NCBI RefSeq assembly: GCF_008107695.1
Contig: NZ_VIRG01000103.1
Coordinates: forward strand, 62,001-126,000
Direction of reading: 5' to 3'
Length of the DNA: 64,000 bases
Origin: Stappia sp. BW2
GTDB lineage: Bacteria; Pseudomonadota; Alphaproteobacteria; Rhizobiales; Stappiaceae
Shown: positions 1 through 8,477 of the stretch, piece after piece
How the letters are laid out: each line of letters begins with the position of its first letter
How positions within the stretch are numbered: the first letter of the stretch is position 1
Notes under the pieces: model-generated
Told to the model about the DNA's origin: nothing
Databases searched by the model: none
Seen by the model: the letters and a program-made list of their open reading frames with translations, nothing else
Made by a program: the position numbers and the translations under genes

Positions 1-61
1 TCCCTACCCGAAAAATTCGCGCAACTTGGTCATTGACAAAAGTTTCCTTCGGCGACAGTTT

Positions 62-77
62 ATTTGTAACTACAAAT
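62..77. promoter_or_regulatory. 16-bp palindrome, candidate GntR operator
   Basis: ATTTGTA-AC-TACAAAT is a perfect inverted repeat with 7-bp arms. It ends 21 bp before the start codon of the first ABC transporter gene. A TTGACA hexamer at 33-38 could be a -35 element, which would put the palindrome near the -10 region or the transcription start. The GntR/UTRA regulator at the far end of this cluster is the natural candidate binder. That assignment is inference. Confidence 0.45.
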
Positions 78-98
78 GAAAACAGAGGGACTCTGAAC

Positions 99-845
99 AT
101 GAACAGCAAGCTCTATACCGCGTTGGCTTTGACCTTGATGGTATCCACCAGCGCCACGTTCGCGACGGCGCGCGACCTCGTTCTGGCCAACGAAGGCGAC
201 TTCCCCCCCTACAACATGACCAAGGCGGACGGCACGCTTGAGGGGTTCGACATCGATATCGGCACTTCGATTTGCAAAATCATCGAAGCCAATTGTTCCT
301 GGGTCACGAACGAGTGGAGCGGCATTATTCCGGCGCTGATGGCCAAGAAGTTCGATGTGATAATCGGGGGGATGGGCATCACCGAGGAGCGTCGCAAGAC
401 CGTCGTGTTTAGCGAGCCTTATGCCCGCACCTACTCCTTCTTCGGCGTCGTTGAAGGGAAAGAACTTGATGTGACGCCAGCAGGTCTCACCGGCAAGACC
501 GTAGGCGTGCAACAAGGCACGACGAATGCAAAGTATCTTGAAGCCAATTATCCGGACATCAAACTGCAACTTTACCCCTCAATGGACACCCTGACCGCAG
601 ATCTGAAAATAGGTCGTCTGGACGCCGTTTTTGGTGACGTTGAGCCGTTTACCGGCGGTGAAGGCGAGGGTCCAACGCTGGTAGAGATCGGAGACGGCGT
701 TGCCGTATCCGAAGGTATCGGAATGGCATTTCGGCCGGAAGACACTGCACTACGGGACGAATTCAATAACGCGCTCAGCCAGATGAAGGCGGATGGGACC
801 TGGAAGGCTCTGGCCGAGAAATGGGGAATTCCGGTCTACGAGTGA
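99..845 (+). CDS. Amino-acid ABC transporter substrate-binding protein (family 3)
   Basis: Periplasmic binding protein of the SBP_bac_3 family, 248 aa. A Sec signal peptide covers about residues 1-24 (short basic start, hydrophobic core, ATA cleavage region), followed by the family's early FPPYN and GFDIDIG segments. An upstream in-frame ATG exists at 33, but the start at 99 is preferred because GAGGGA lies 8 bases before it and the signal peptide begins there. It is the first gene of a run with two permeases, an ATPase and catabolic enzymes, so it should bind the substrate those enzymes degrade. The ligand cannot be read from the sequence. The downstream DoeB-like deacylase suggests an amino acid or an N-acyl diamino acid (inference). 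Confidence 0.93.
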   Translation: MNSKLYTALALTLMVSTSATFATARDLVLANEGDFPPYNMTKADGTLEGFDIDIGTSICKIIEANCSWVTNEWSGIIPALMAKKFDVIIGGMGITEERRKTVVFSEPYARTYSFFGVVEGKELDVTPAGLTGKTVGVQQGTTNAKYLEANYPDIKLQLYPSMDTLTADLKIGRLDAVFGDVEPFTGGEGEGPTLVEIGDGVAVSEGIGMAFRPEDTALRDEFNNALSQMKADGTWKALAEKWGIPVYE

Positions 846-909
846 TCCGATCGCGAACGGCAGTTGTTCGCAAGCGCAGAGATCCTGATCACAGGCGGCA
901 AGCTCGACT

Positions 910-1644
910 GTGATCACGTCTTCCCTCGTTCCGAAAATGGTGAACTTCTTGATCGACTATCTAACGTCCGGCTGGGGACTGCAATTCCTCAGCGCCATCG
1001 GCACAAGCCTGATGGTCGCGGCGCTCGGTTTCATCTCTTGCATAGTGATTGGTATTCTCTGCACGCTGTTCGCAAGAAGTGGGTTTCGCGGCAGTGTAGC
1101 GCTCGTGAACCTCTACACTTACGTCTTCCGCAGCTTGCCAGACATCCTGCTGTTGATCCTTATCTTTTATACGCTTGACGGGGCAATTCAGGCATTGCTG
1201 AACCTGGTCCCGGGCATGTCGGACATGCGGCTCAGTGCCTATGTTCCCGCTGTCATGTCCACTTCGATCGTCCTCGGCGCCTATGCCACCGAGCTGTTCC
1301 GGGCGGGATGGGCAGATATTCCCCTGGGCCAGCATGAAGCGGGCCGGTCTCTGGGCTTTTCACCTTTTCAGACGCTTGTGCTGATCATCTTGCCGCAGGT
1401 TTATCGCAAGATCATCCCCCATCTGGGGTCGCTCTGTCTCATCAGCATGAAGGAAACTGCGCTGCTGAGCATCATCGGCATTCCCGATATCGTGCGCACT
1501 GCCTCGCTTGGTGCGCGATCGACGGGCTCTCCCTTTGTCTTTTACGGCATCGCTATTGCGATCTTTGTCACCTTTGCCATTCTCTGCTCAAGGATCTTCG
1601 CGCATCTTGAACGCAGCGCTCGGCAGAACCGGGCAGGTGCATGA
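910..1644 (+). CDS. Amino-acid ABC transporter permease (HisM/ArtQ type)
   Basis: Inner-membrane permease of the polar amino-acid (HAAT) family, 244 aa, with about five membrane helices. The cytoplasmic EAA loop that contacts the ATPase is visible as EAGRSLGFSPFQTLVLIILPQ-like sequence at about residues 143-163. Translation can begin at GTG 910 or at ATG 937; neither has a strong Shine-Dalgarno sequence, and the longer form is listed. The stop overlaps the start of the next permease by four bases (ATGA), which implies translational coupling. It should form the heteromeric channel with the protein encoded at 1641-2336. Confidence 0.9.
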   Translation: MITSSLVPKMVNFLIDYLTSGWGLQFLSAIGTSLMVAALGFISCIVIGILCTLFARSGFRGSVALVNLYTYVFRSLPDILLLILIFYTLDGAIQALLNLVPGMSDMRLSAYVPAVMSTSIVLGAYATELFRAGWADIPLGQHEAGRSLGFSPFQTLVLIILPQVYRKIIPHLGSLCLISMKETALLSIIGIPDIVRTASLGARSTGSPFVFYGIAIAIFVTFAILCSRIFAHLERSARQNRAGA

Positions 1645-2336
1645 TGAGTTTGCTTCTTGATTATGCCCGCGAGATCCTCCAGGGGCTTGGAACGACGCTA
1701 AGCCTTTTCGTCATCTCCCTGGCCATCGGCTTCGTGCTGGCGTCAGCAGTTGCCGCCTTTCAGATCCGTTTTCCCGGGATCATGGCGCGCTCTGTCTGGA
1801 GCCTGATGTTCTGCATTCGCGGGGTCCCGCTGCTTCTCATCCTTTACGTCGTGTACTACGGCTTTCCCCTGTTGTCCTTTATCAGGGAAAGCTTCCTGTG
1901 GTCGTTGTTTGCCAGTCCCTACTGGTGCGCGATCATCTGCCTTGCCTTCGTCGAGATGGCATTTACCTCCGAAATCATCCGAGGGGCGTACAACCAGACC
2001 CCCAAGGAACAGGTCGAGGCGGCCAAGTCCCTGGGTCTGTCCGGATTTCAAACATTCCGGGTTGCGATCCTGCCGGCGATGCTGCGCAACGGTTTCCCGC
2101 CCTACACGACCGAGGTCATCCTGCTGTGCAAATCCACCGCGCTGGCCTTCACGATTACTGTCATGGACATCATGGGCTATGCCAATGAGATCCGGGCACG
2201 CACGCTCGACATCTATCACCCCCTTCTCATCGCCGGTGGCATCTACATTTGTATCGTCGTTTTCACACGGCTGATCCTCTCCACGCTTTTCAATCTGGTC
2301 GCCGTTGGCGGCACAGAGGCGGAGGATCGGGCATGA
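1641..2336 (+). CDS. Amino-acid ABC transporter permease, second subunit
   Basis: Second HAAT-family permease, 231 aa, hydrophobic throughout. The EAA loop reads VEAAKSLGLSGFQTFRVAILP at about residues 121-141. The start overlaps the upstream permease stop (ATGA), and its own stop overlaps the ATPase start at 2333 in the same way. Three genes are therefore translationally linked. The order SBP-permease-permease-ATPase resembles the ectoine importer genes ehuB, ehuC and ehuD in content. The family is too broad to assign that substrate. Confidence 0.9.
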   Translation: MMSLLLDYAREILQGLGTTLSLFVISLAIGFVLASAVAAFQIRFPGIMARSVWSLMFCIRGVPLLLILYVVYYGFPLLSFIRESFLWSLFASPYWCAIICLAFVEMAFTSEIIRGAYNQTPKEQVEAAKSLGLSGFQTFRVAILPAMLRNGFPPYTTEVILLCKSTALAFTITVMDIMGYANEIRARTLDIYHPLLIAGGIYICIVVFTRLILSTLFNLVAVGGTEAEDRA

Positions 2337-3130
2337 CCGCGACCGCTTGCTTCCCCATGTCTCACAAGGAAACCGGTTCCATGAACGAAACGTCGCACGC
2401 TCCTGCCATCGAGATTACCGGCATGAGCAAGTGGTTCGGGTCCTTTCAGGTTCTCGACAAGATCGATTTTGCGGTGAACCCCGGCGAGCGGATTGTCGTC
2501 TGCGGCCCCTCCGGGTCCGGCAAATCGACGATGATCCGATGCATAAACGGCCTCGAGACCTTTCAGGATGGCCGGATAACCGTTCACGGACAGGAGTTAA
2601 CGCAGAAGACGCGAGCGCTGGACAGTGTCCGAAAGAGTGTCGGCATGGTTTTTCAGCAGTTCAACCTGTTCCCGCATCTGACCGTTCTCGAGAATTGCAC
2701 TCTGGCACAGCGATGGGTGCACAAGGTTCCAAGGACCGTTGCCGAGGGGATCGCAATGGAACAACTGAAGAAGGTTCGTATCCCCGAACAGGCGCACAAG
2801 TATCCGAGGCGACTCTCCGGAGGACAACAACAGCGCGTCGCGATCGCCCGGTCATTGTGTCTTCGGCCAAGGGTCATGTTGTTCGATGAGCCAACCTCCT
2901 CCCTGGACCCGGAGATGGTGCGAGAAGTCCTGGAGACGATGGCCGATCTGGCCCGCGAGGGAATGACAATAATCTGTGTCACCCATGAGATGGGTTTTGC
3001 CCGAAGCATCGCCGACAGGATTGTTTTCATGGACCAGGGCCGGATCATCGAGGAAGCGCCGCCTGCAGAGTTCTTCGACACGCCCAGGCAGGCACGGACG
3101 CAGAAGTTTCTGGAACAGGTCGTCAGATAA
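2333..3130 (+). CDS. Amino-acid ABC transporter ATP-binding protein (GlnQ/HisP type)
   Basis: Cytoplasmic ATPase, 265 aa from this start. Visible motifs in order are Walker A GPSGSGKST, Q-loop VFQQFNLFPHLTV, signature LSGGQQQRVAIARSL, Walker B VMLFDEPTSSLDPE and the H-loop in CVTHEMGFAR. Start 2333 overlaps the upstream stop and follows a CGGAGGA Shine-Dalgarno sequence. ATG 2381 (MNETS) is an alternative with an AAGGA site. It energises the importer formed by the three preceding genes. An 88-bp gap separates it from the PLP enzyme. Confidence 0.92.
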   Translation: MTATACFPMSHKETGSMNETSHAPAIEITGMSKWFGSFQVLDKIDFAVNPGERIVVCGPSGSGKSTMIRCINGLETFQDGRITVHGQELTQKTRALDSVRKSVGMVFQQFNLFPHLTVLENCTLAQRWVHKVPRTVAEGIAMEQLKKVRIPEQAHKYPRRLSGGQQQRVAIARSLCLRPRVMLFDEPTSSLDPEMVREVLETMADLAREGMTIICVTHEMGFARSIADRIVFMDQGRIIEEAPPAEFFDTPRQARTQKFLEQVVR

Positions 3131-3218
3131 CGATCCGCAGAGCTCCGAACCGGAACTACTCCAATTCCGCCAGCAGGTCTGGCCGGAAACCAAGAACACA
3201 ACCCCTGGACATATTTCA

Positions 3219-4466
3219 ATGCAAATTTCTTTCGACACCCGCTCGCTTGCAACCGCGCAACGTTCTCTTGCTGAGGGCGCATCACAGTATCCGTTGCTTC
3301 CGGCCCTCCTGCACGGCTGCCCCGACAGTGCAACGAAAGAAATGCAGTACCCGCTGGAGCTGGACTATGATTACGGGCGGGTCAAGGATGTGACGTTCCG
3401 GCGTGGTAGCACCTGGACCGATTGGGAGGAGTTGCTCCCACCGAGGCACCCGAAAGCCAGCATGCCTGTTGGCGGCACGCCTCTGGTGGATGTTTCCACT
3501 CTTGCCCCCGCTCACTTCCTGGGGCGCAAGATCCTGGTAAAGGATGACAGCCGCAATCCGACCTGGAGCCACAAGGACCGGCTCAATGTGTTCACGATCA
3601 GCGCTGCGCTTTGCGAAGGAGCGCAGACAATCATCGTGGCGTCTTCGGGCAATCATGGTGTGTCAGCGGCGGCCATGGCAGCGCGGGCCGGACTAAACTG
3701 CATCGTCTTGACCATGCCTGAAGTCAGTGGCGCCATTCGTGACATGATCTTAGGCTATGGCGCGTTCCCGCTGTTTCTTGAGGCTGATGATCGCTGGCCG
3801 GCCATGCGAGCGCTGGCGGAACTTCCCGGCACCTATCCTGTCAGCAATCTAACCCCGGCTCATACCGGTCACCCTTGGGGGCCGGAAGGGTACAAGACTA
3901 TCGCCTACGAGATCCTGTCGGATCTGGACGGTGCCGCACCAGCGGCCGTTGTCGTTCCCACTGGCTACGGAGAGATGCTCTATGGCATCTACAAAGGGTT
4001 CCGTGAGGCACTTCTTCTGGGCCATATCGAACGGATGCCCTGGCTTGTCGCCGTTGAACCCGCGTCACGCGGTCCAGTTTACCACGCGCTGCAGAATGGC
4101 CGGCATACGGTGACTGTCGACCCCGGCCCAACGATCCAGCTTGGCACCGCCACCACCGTCAACGGCTACCGTCCGCTTGCAGCAATCCAGCAAAGTGGTG
4201 GGCTCTCCTTGCTGATCGATGATGAAGAGGCCCTCCAATCTCACAGAAAACTGGCGAAGCAAGGGCTCTGGCAGGAGATCTCCTCCGGAGCTGCCCTGGC
4301 TGCGCTGGATCACATAGAGGGGCTCGAGAGCGACGGCCCGATTGTCCTGATGGGCTGTTCCACCGGTCTGAAGGAGCCAATTGCGGCAATGGAGACGCGA
4401 GCGACACGTGCCGATCTTCCAACTTTGAGAGCGACACTGAAGCGCGACTACGGCTTTGAACTTTGA
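3219..4466 (+). CDS. PLP-dependent lyase, threonine synthase / diaminopropionate ammonia-lyase-like
   Basis: Fold-type II PLP enzyme, 415 aa. The cofactor lysine sits in SHKDR at about K119, followed by SSGNHG at 142-147, which binds substrate or PLP in threonine synthase, threonine dehydratase and diaminopropionate ammonia-lyase. A glycine-rich phosphate loop (PTGYGEM) lies near residue 245. Start 3219 (MQISFD) is preferred over the upstream 2976 because residues encoded before it overlap the ATPase gene. The neighbours are an M20 peptidase and a deacylase. In E. coli a diaminopropionate ammonia-lyase (ygeX) similarly neighbours an M20 gene (ygeY). A degradative ammonia-lyase role is therefore more likely than threonine synthesis (inference). 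Confidence 0.82.
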   Translation: MQISFDTRSLATAQRSLAEGASQYPLLPALLHGCPDSATKEMQYPLELDYDYGRVKDVTFRRGSTWTDWEELLPPRHPKASMPVGGTPLVDVSTLAPAHFLGRKILVKDDSRNPTWSHKDRLNVFTISAALCEGAQTIIVASSGNHGVSAAAMAARAGLNCIVLTMPEVSGAIRDMILGYGAFPLFLEADDRWPAMRALAELPGTYPVSNLTPAHTGHPWGPEGYKTIAYEILSDLDGAAPAAVVVPTGYGEMLYGIYKGFREALLLGHIERMPWLVAVEPASRGPVYHALQNGRHTVTVDPGPTIQLGTATTVNGYRPLAAIQQSGGLSLLIDDEEALQSHRKLAKQGLWQEISSGAALAALDHIEGLESDGPIVLMGCSTGLKEPIAAMETRATRADLPTLRATLKRDYGFEL

Positions 4467-4531
4467 GCATTCATGTCCCGCTTACCGCCTGCACGGTGTG
4501 ATCTCCTCTAGCCGCAAGGATTTTTATTCTC

Positions 4532-5926
4532 ATGGCTGACATTGAAGACGTTCTTGCGCGGATTGAATCCAGCAAGGATCAAACACTCTCCGAACTTCTC
4601 GAGCTGCTGAAGATCCCTTCGATATCAAGCGATCCTTCGGACGTGGCAGGCATCGCCGAAGCTGCCAGCTGGCTACAACGTAAACTCTCGGGCATGGGGT
4701 TCGAGGCCCGTGTGGTTGCCACCGAAGGCCATCCACTGGTTCTGGCTCATTCCCTTGATGCTGAAAGCGGTTCCGGACCGCGACTGCTTTTCTACGGCCA
4801 TTACGACGTACAGCCTGAGGGAGACGAAGATCAATGGTCCCACCCACCGTTCACGCCTGAGCTGGTGGAGCAGCCGGACTTGACCCGTATCTACGCTCGA
4901 GGTGCTTCGGACAGCAAGAGCCAGCTCTGGAGTTTTATCGAAGCGTTGCGTTGCTGGCGCGAGGCGCACGGACGGTTTCCCGGCCGGATCACTATCCTTT
5001 TGGAGGGAGAGGAGGAAGCCGGTTCTGCCAGCCTGCCTGCTTTCATTGACGCACATCGGGGCGATCTGGCCTGCGATATTGCCTTCATTTGCGATTCCGA
5101 CATGTGGTCGCCAACGCAGCCCGCCGTAACCACCCAATTGAAAGGCTTGCTGCACGAGAAAGTGACGCTGCACAGCCCGAACCCCGACCTGCATTCCGGC
5201 TATTTCGGAGCGGTCGCAGCAAATCCGATCCGTATTCTGTCAGAGCTGCTGGCTGCACTGCACGATCATGAGGGTCGTGTGGCAATAGACGGATTTTACG
5301 ACAATGTCCCGGAAATCCCTGCGGACCTGCGTCAGCAGTGGCAGGCGTTGTCCAGGGACGCGCATCAGTTGGCCTCTGCAGATCTGCGTGGTGGGATCAT
5401 CGAGCGCGGGTATACCCCGCTCGAGGCGATCTGGGGTCGTCCGACGCTGGATCTCAACGGAATAACCGGCGGCAATCAGGGCCCGGGCGAACGTTCCGTT
5501 CTGCCGGCCTCCGCCAGCGCGAGGCTGTCCTTCCGGCTCGTTGCCGGGCAAGATCCCGCAATTGTCCGGAACAGGTTTCGCAGCTTCGTCCAGGCACGGA
5601 TCCCAGAGGGGTGCCGCGTTGAATTCGAAGGCGGCGCGGGCAGTCGCGCGGTAGCCATGTCACCGGAAAATCCCTTTGTTCAGGCGGTCGCGCGCGGAAT
5701 GGAACGGGAATGGTCCACCCCGGCAATCCTCAAGGGAAGTGGCGGCTCAATTCCGTTGGTCGAGATGTTCAACGAAATGCTCGGCATCGACTGCATCGTC
5801 CTTGGCTTCATCCTCTCAAGTGATGCCATTCATGCGCCAAACGAACACTACGACACGCTACGCCTTCACAAGGGAATCCGCAGTTGGGCACATATTCTTG
5901 ACGAAGTTCACACTGATCGAAGCTAA
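4532..5926 (+). CDS. M20 family metallopeptidase/deacylase (dipeptidase-like)
   Basis: Cytoplasmic M20 metallohydrolase, 464 aa, a usual length for M20 dipeptidases. The di-zinc motifs are present: FYGHYDVQPEGD (metal His90, Asp92), ARGASDSK (bridging Asp127) and EGEEEAGS (catalytic and metal glutamates near 160-162). A dimerisation/lid segment follows, then a late histidine in SSDAIHAPNE. An AAGGA Shine-Dalgarno sequence lies 11 bases before ATG 4532. It is co-directional with the PLP enzyme (65-bp gap) and the deacylase gene (39-bp gap). It could hydrolyse a peptide or N-acyl bond in the imported compound. Confidence 0.88.
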   Translation: MADIEDVLARIESSKDQTLSELLELLKIPSISSDPSDVAGIAEAASWLQRKLSGMGFEARVVATEGHPLVLAHSLDAESGSGPRLLFYGHYDVQPEGDEDQWSHPPFTPELVEQPDLTRIYARGASDSKSQLWSFIEALRCWREAHGRFPGRITILLEGEEEAGSASLPAFIDAHRGDLACDIAFICDSDMWSPTQPAVTTQLKGLLHEKVTLHSPNPDLHSGYFGAVAANPIRILSELLAALHDHEGRVAIDGFYDNVPEIPADLRQQWQALSRDAHQLASADLRGGIIERGYTPLEAIWGRPTLDLNGITGGNQGPGERSVLPASASARLSFRLVAGQDPAIVRNRFRSFVQARIPEGCRVEFEGGAGSRAVAMSPENPFVQAVARGMEREWSTPAILKGSGGSIPLVEMFNEMLGIDCIVLGFILSSDAIHAPNEHYDTLRLHKGIRSWAHILDEVHTDRS

Positions 5927-5965
5927 GGGACTTGCAAAACAGGAAAAGGGTATCACGGGGGCGAA

Positions 5966-6970
5966 ATGGGTAATCAAGTCTGGACGACAATCGATTTCGA
6001 CAGGACGGGATTTCAGTCTGACTTTGCCCGTGTACCATGGTCATCCGACAGCTCCGCCTATGGCTGGATCCCGGTGCCGATGCTTTGCTTCAATGGTGGC
6101 GATGGCCCCACCGTTCTGCTGACTGCCGGAACGCATGGCGACGAGTACGAGGGACAGATCCTTCTGAGGCGGCTGGTCCAGACCCTTGCCGAAACGCAAG
6201 TTCGCGGACGTATCATCATGTTGCCGGCCCTCAACCGCCCTGCGGTTCTGGCAGGACGTCGAACGTCACCTCTGGATGGCGGCAACCTAAACCGACTGTT
6301 TCCCGGCAAAGGGGATGCAGGACCGTCCGCGATGATTGCGCAATACGTGACGGAGGTACTTTTTCCGCTTTCGGACTACGCCATCGATTTGCATTCCGGC
6401 GGCAGTTCTCTCGACTATCTTCCGGTAGCCTTTGCGCATCGGGGACGCAGTGCGGAACAATCTCAGCGCCTTGACCGGTTGCTGACAAGTTTTTCCGCTC
6501 CGAATACGCTCTTGACCGACGGCCGCGGTGGTGGCGGTGAAACGACGCTCTACGCCTGTGCCTCGGCACATGGCGTGGCGGCGATGACGACCGAACTGGG
6601 TGGTGGTCCGGGGCTTTCGTGCGAAGGCATGGCAATTGGAGAGGCAGGTTTGCGCCGTGTACTGCGCGATCTCGGCATCGCGCCCGGTCTCGATGCTCCG
6701 CCGCAGGAAGAAACACGGCACATGTACATGTTGCCGCCGGCGACCACGATATTTGCCAGAACGGATGGGTTGTTTGAGCCGAAAGTGAGGGTTGGGCAAG
6801 AAGTCCATGCCGGGGAGGTTGCCGGGTATCTGCACGGCTTTGAGGACCTCACGCGCGCGCCCGTTACGCTGCATTTTGAAACCGGTGGGATCGTGATCTT
6901 TCGTCGGTTTCCCGTATTGACCGCGGCGGGAGATGCGCTGGCTGGACTGGCATTGCCGGTCGACAGCTAA
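5966..6970 (+). CDS. DoeB-like zinc deacylase (succinylglutamate desuccinylase/aspartoacylase family)
   Basis: Zinc carboxypeptidase-fold deacylase, 334 aa. Zinc ligands are visible in GTHGDEYEG (His57, Glu60) and DLHSGG (His143). The LNRLFPG segment near 108-114 is typical of the family, and the C-terminal ~70 residues form a biotinyl/lipoyl-like beta domain. The overall look matches N-alpha-acetyl-L-2,4-diaminobutyrate deacetylase (DoeB) of ectoine breakdown, but no DoeA or ectoine-specific partner is present. It ends 16 bp from the convergent GntR gene. Family assignment is firm; the substrate is inferred only. Confidence 0.87.
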   Translation: MGNQVWTTIDFDRTGFQSDFARVPWSSDSSAYGWIPVPMLCFNGGDGPTVLLTAGTHGDEYEGQILLRRLVQTLAETQVRGRIIMLPALNRPAVLAGRRTSPLDGGNLNRLFPGKGDAGPSAMIAQYVTEVLFPLSDYAIDLHSGGSSLDYLPVAFAHRGRSAEQSQRLDRLLTSFSAPNTLLTDGRGGGGETTLYACASAHGVAAMTTELGGGPGLSCEGMAIGEAGLRRVLRDLGIAPGLDAPPQEETRHMYMLPPATTIFARTDGLFEPKVRVGQEVHAGEVAGYLHGFEDLTRAPVTLHFETGGIVIFRRFPVLTAAGDALAGLALPVDS

Positions 6971-6986
6971 TAGGACAGTCACTCTG

Positions 6987-7757
6987 TCAGCTTGAATTTT
7001 CCATCGGTTGTAGCGGATTGAATTCACCTGTGAATTCGTGCCGATAGCCGGGAAAAGACAGACGCACCCAAGTAACGGCATCGTCGTTGGCAAAGCTGCG
7101 GCGCTCGGAGATGAGAACAGGCTCGCCGGTTGACAGGCCCAGAGCCTGCGCGATGCGTCGCTCGGGCAGCGCGGCGCGGACGGTGTTGATAAGCCGAGTG
7201 CAAGGCAACCGGGCAAGCAACCATTCGTTGGGTAGATCATTCTCGAAGGAAATGTTCTCCACCTCCGGAATAACGGAAATCTGAATCAATCGCTCTTCAA
7301 AAACCTCACCGACATCGTTGGCCTTGTGAACGATGGCAAGCCACAGCAGGCGTTCGCTTGCACCGACTTCTGGCCACGCTCCCAATTCACTGTGCGCTGC
7401 AATCCGCCGGTCCAACACTTCAAAGCTATATCTCTTCCCTGCACTCTCGATAATCTCGCGTATGTCGATGATCCCGATGACGGCATGATTGTCGCTTCGC
7501 TCGCTGACGAATGTGCCGTGCCGGCGGCGGCGAGTGATCACCTTGGCGTTCAGGAGACTTTTGAAAACCTTCACGAGAGGTGATCGAGACACACCCAGAT
7601 GCGCCGCCAGTTCCTCTTCTGTCGGAAGCCGATGGCCCGGTGGCCACGCGCCGCTCTGGATCTTGTTGCGGATCGCCCGCTCGATCTGTTGATAGGGCGG
7701 ACCTTTGCCATCCAGGGCCAGGTCTAACGACGAAGTATCGGTGACAGAATGAACCAT
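6987..7757 (-). CDS. GntR family regulator with UTRA effector domain (HutC type)
   Basis: Transcription regulator, 256 aa. The winged helix occupies about residues 18-85 and includes the family hallmark LPTEEELAAHLGVSRSPLVKV. The remaining ~165 residues form a UTRA ligand-binding domain. It is convergent with the DoeB-like gene and therefore marks the end of the catabolic cluster. It probably senses the imported compound or an intermediate and controls the promoter at the left edge of the window, where a 16-bp palindrome is found. The 195-bp region upstream carries ATTGT and ACAAAT half-site-like sequences that could be an autoregulatory site, but this is weak. Confidence 0.88.
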   Translation of the reverse strand: MVHSVTDTSSLDLALDGKGPPYQQIERAIRNKIQSGAWPPGHRLPTEEELAAHLGVSRSPLVKVFKSLLNAKVITRRRRHGTFVSERSDNHAVIGIIDIREIIESAGKRYSFEVLDRRIAAHSELGAWPEVGASERLLWLAIVHKANDVGEVFEERLIQISVIPEVENISFENDLPNEWLLARLPCTRLINTVRAALPERRIAQALGLSTGEPVLISERRSFANDDAVTWVRLSFPGYRHEFTGEFNPLQPMENSS

Positions 7758-7952
7758 TCAACCATGTTAAATTGTCTACACTCTCAATTGAAAGTACAAA
7801 TCGACTTAGTGGTTCACAGCAGTGTACGCAGGCTGCGGCTTCCAGCTTTGAACAGGGTATTTCACATCAGTTCGGAGTGGTTGGCAGCTTGCTCATGCTC
7901 TTGACACCGCTCATGCCAGGTCCAGTGGTTTCAACCCGACGATCTGCCGTTC

Positions 7953-8372
7953 TCATCTAGGCTGTACACGTGATCCCAAATCCAGATCTTCCGGCTCGCC
8001 CTTGAGCATGTATGTGAGTTCATCGACCATGCAAACGCGTTTGCCGTGAAACTGGTAATACGCAATCACCTTGAAACGCATTCGTTCGCCCGTGGGTTTC
8101 ACAGCTTCAGCAATGTGCACGGTTGCCGCCGAAATGCCGTCAGTGACGAAATGTTCGAAACGGATGCTTCCCGACGATATGTTCTCCTTGAGTGACTGGT
8201 GATGCTTGAGAAATTCGGAATAGCCGAGATGCTTGCCGTCCACGCGCTGAACGTAATCGGGCGTCAGAAACTCGGCAAAATCCTCCGGAGCCGTCCTTGG
8301 GTCAGTGAAAGCGGCAAACATTCGGTGCAGGAGGTTGTAAGTTTCGTCCCGCGTCATTGAAGTGTCGTTCAT
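7953..8372 (-). CDS. NTF2-like / SnoaL-like protein
   Basis: Small cytoplasmic protein, 139 aa, with the alpha+beta cone pattern of the NTF2-like superfamily. An N-terminal helix pair (LLHRMFAAFTDP) is followed by FLTPDYVQRVDGK and repeated beta strands ending in FHGKRVCMVDELTYML. Such proteins act as isomerases, dehydratases or ligand-binding proteins; no catalytic set can be recognised here. It is divergent from the AraC regulator at 8478 across a 105-bp region and is its likely target. Confidence 0.7.
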   Translation of the reverse strand: MNDTSMTRDETYNLLHRMFAAFTDPRTAPEDFAEFLTPDYVQRVDGKHLGYSEFLKHHQSLKENISSGSIRFEHFVTDGISAATVHIAEAVKPTGERMRFKVIAYYQFHGKRVCMVDELTYMLKGEPEDLDLGSRVQPR

Positions 8373-8444
8373 TTAGGAGCCTCCATAAAGCTGCAATGGA
8401 TTGAGAGCAGATCGATGCTAGGCTTTTCAAGATTGCGAGACTAA

Positions 8445-8466
8445 CGTATTGAGGCCATTCAATACG
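8445..8466. promoter_or_regulatory. Inverted repeat in the divergent NTF2-like/AraC region
   Basis: CGTATTGA-ggccat-TCAATACG is a perfect 8-bp-arm inverted repeat. It ends 11 bp before the AraC start codon, within the intergenic region shared with the NTF2-like gene. It could be an operator for the AraC protein or a leader hairpin over the ribosome binding site. GAGGCCAT occurs at its centre and again immediately before the start codon. Confidence 0.4.
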
Positions 8467-8477
8467 GCTTAGAGGCC

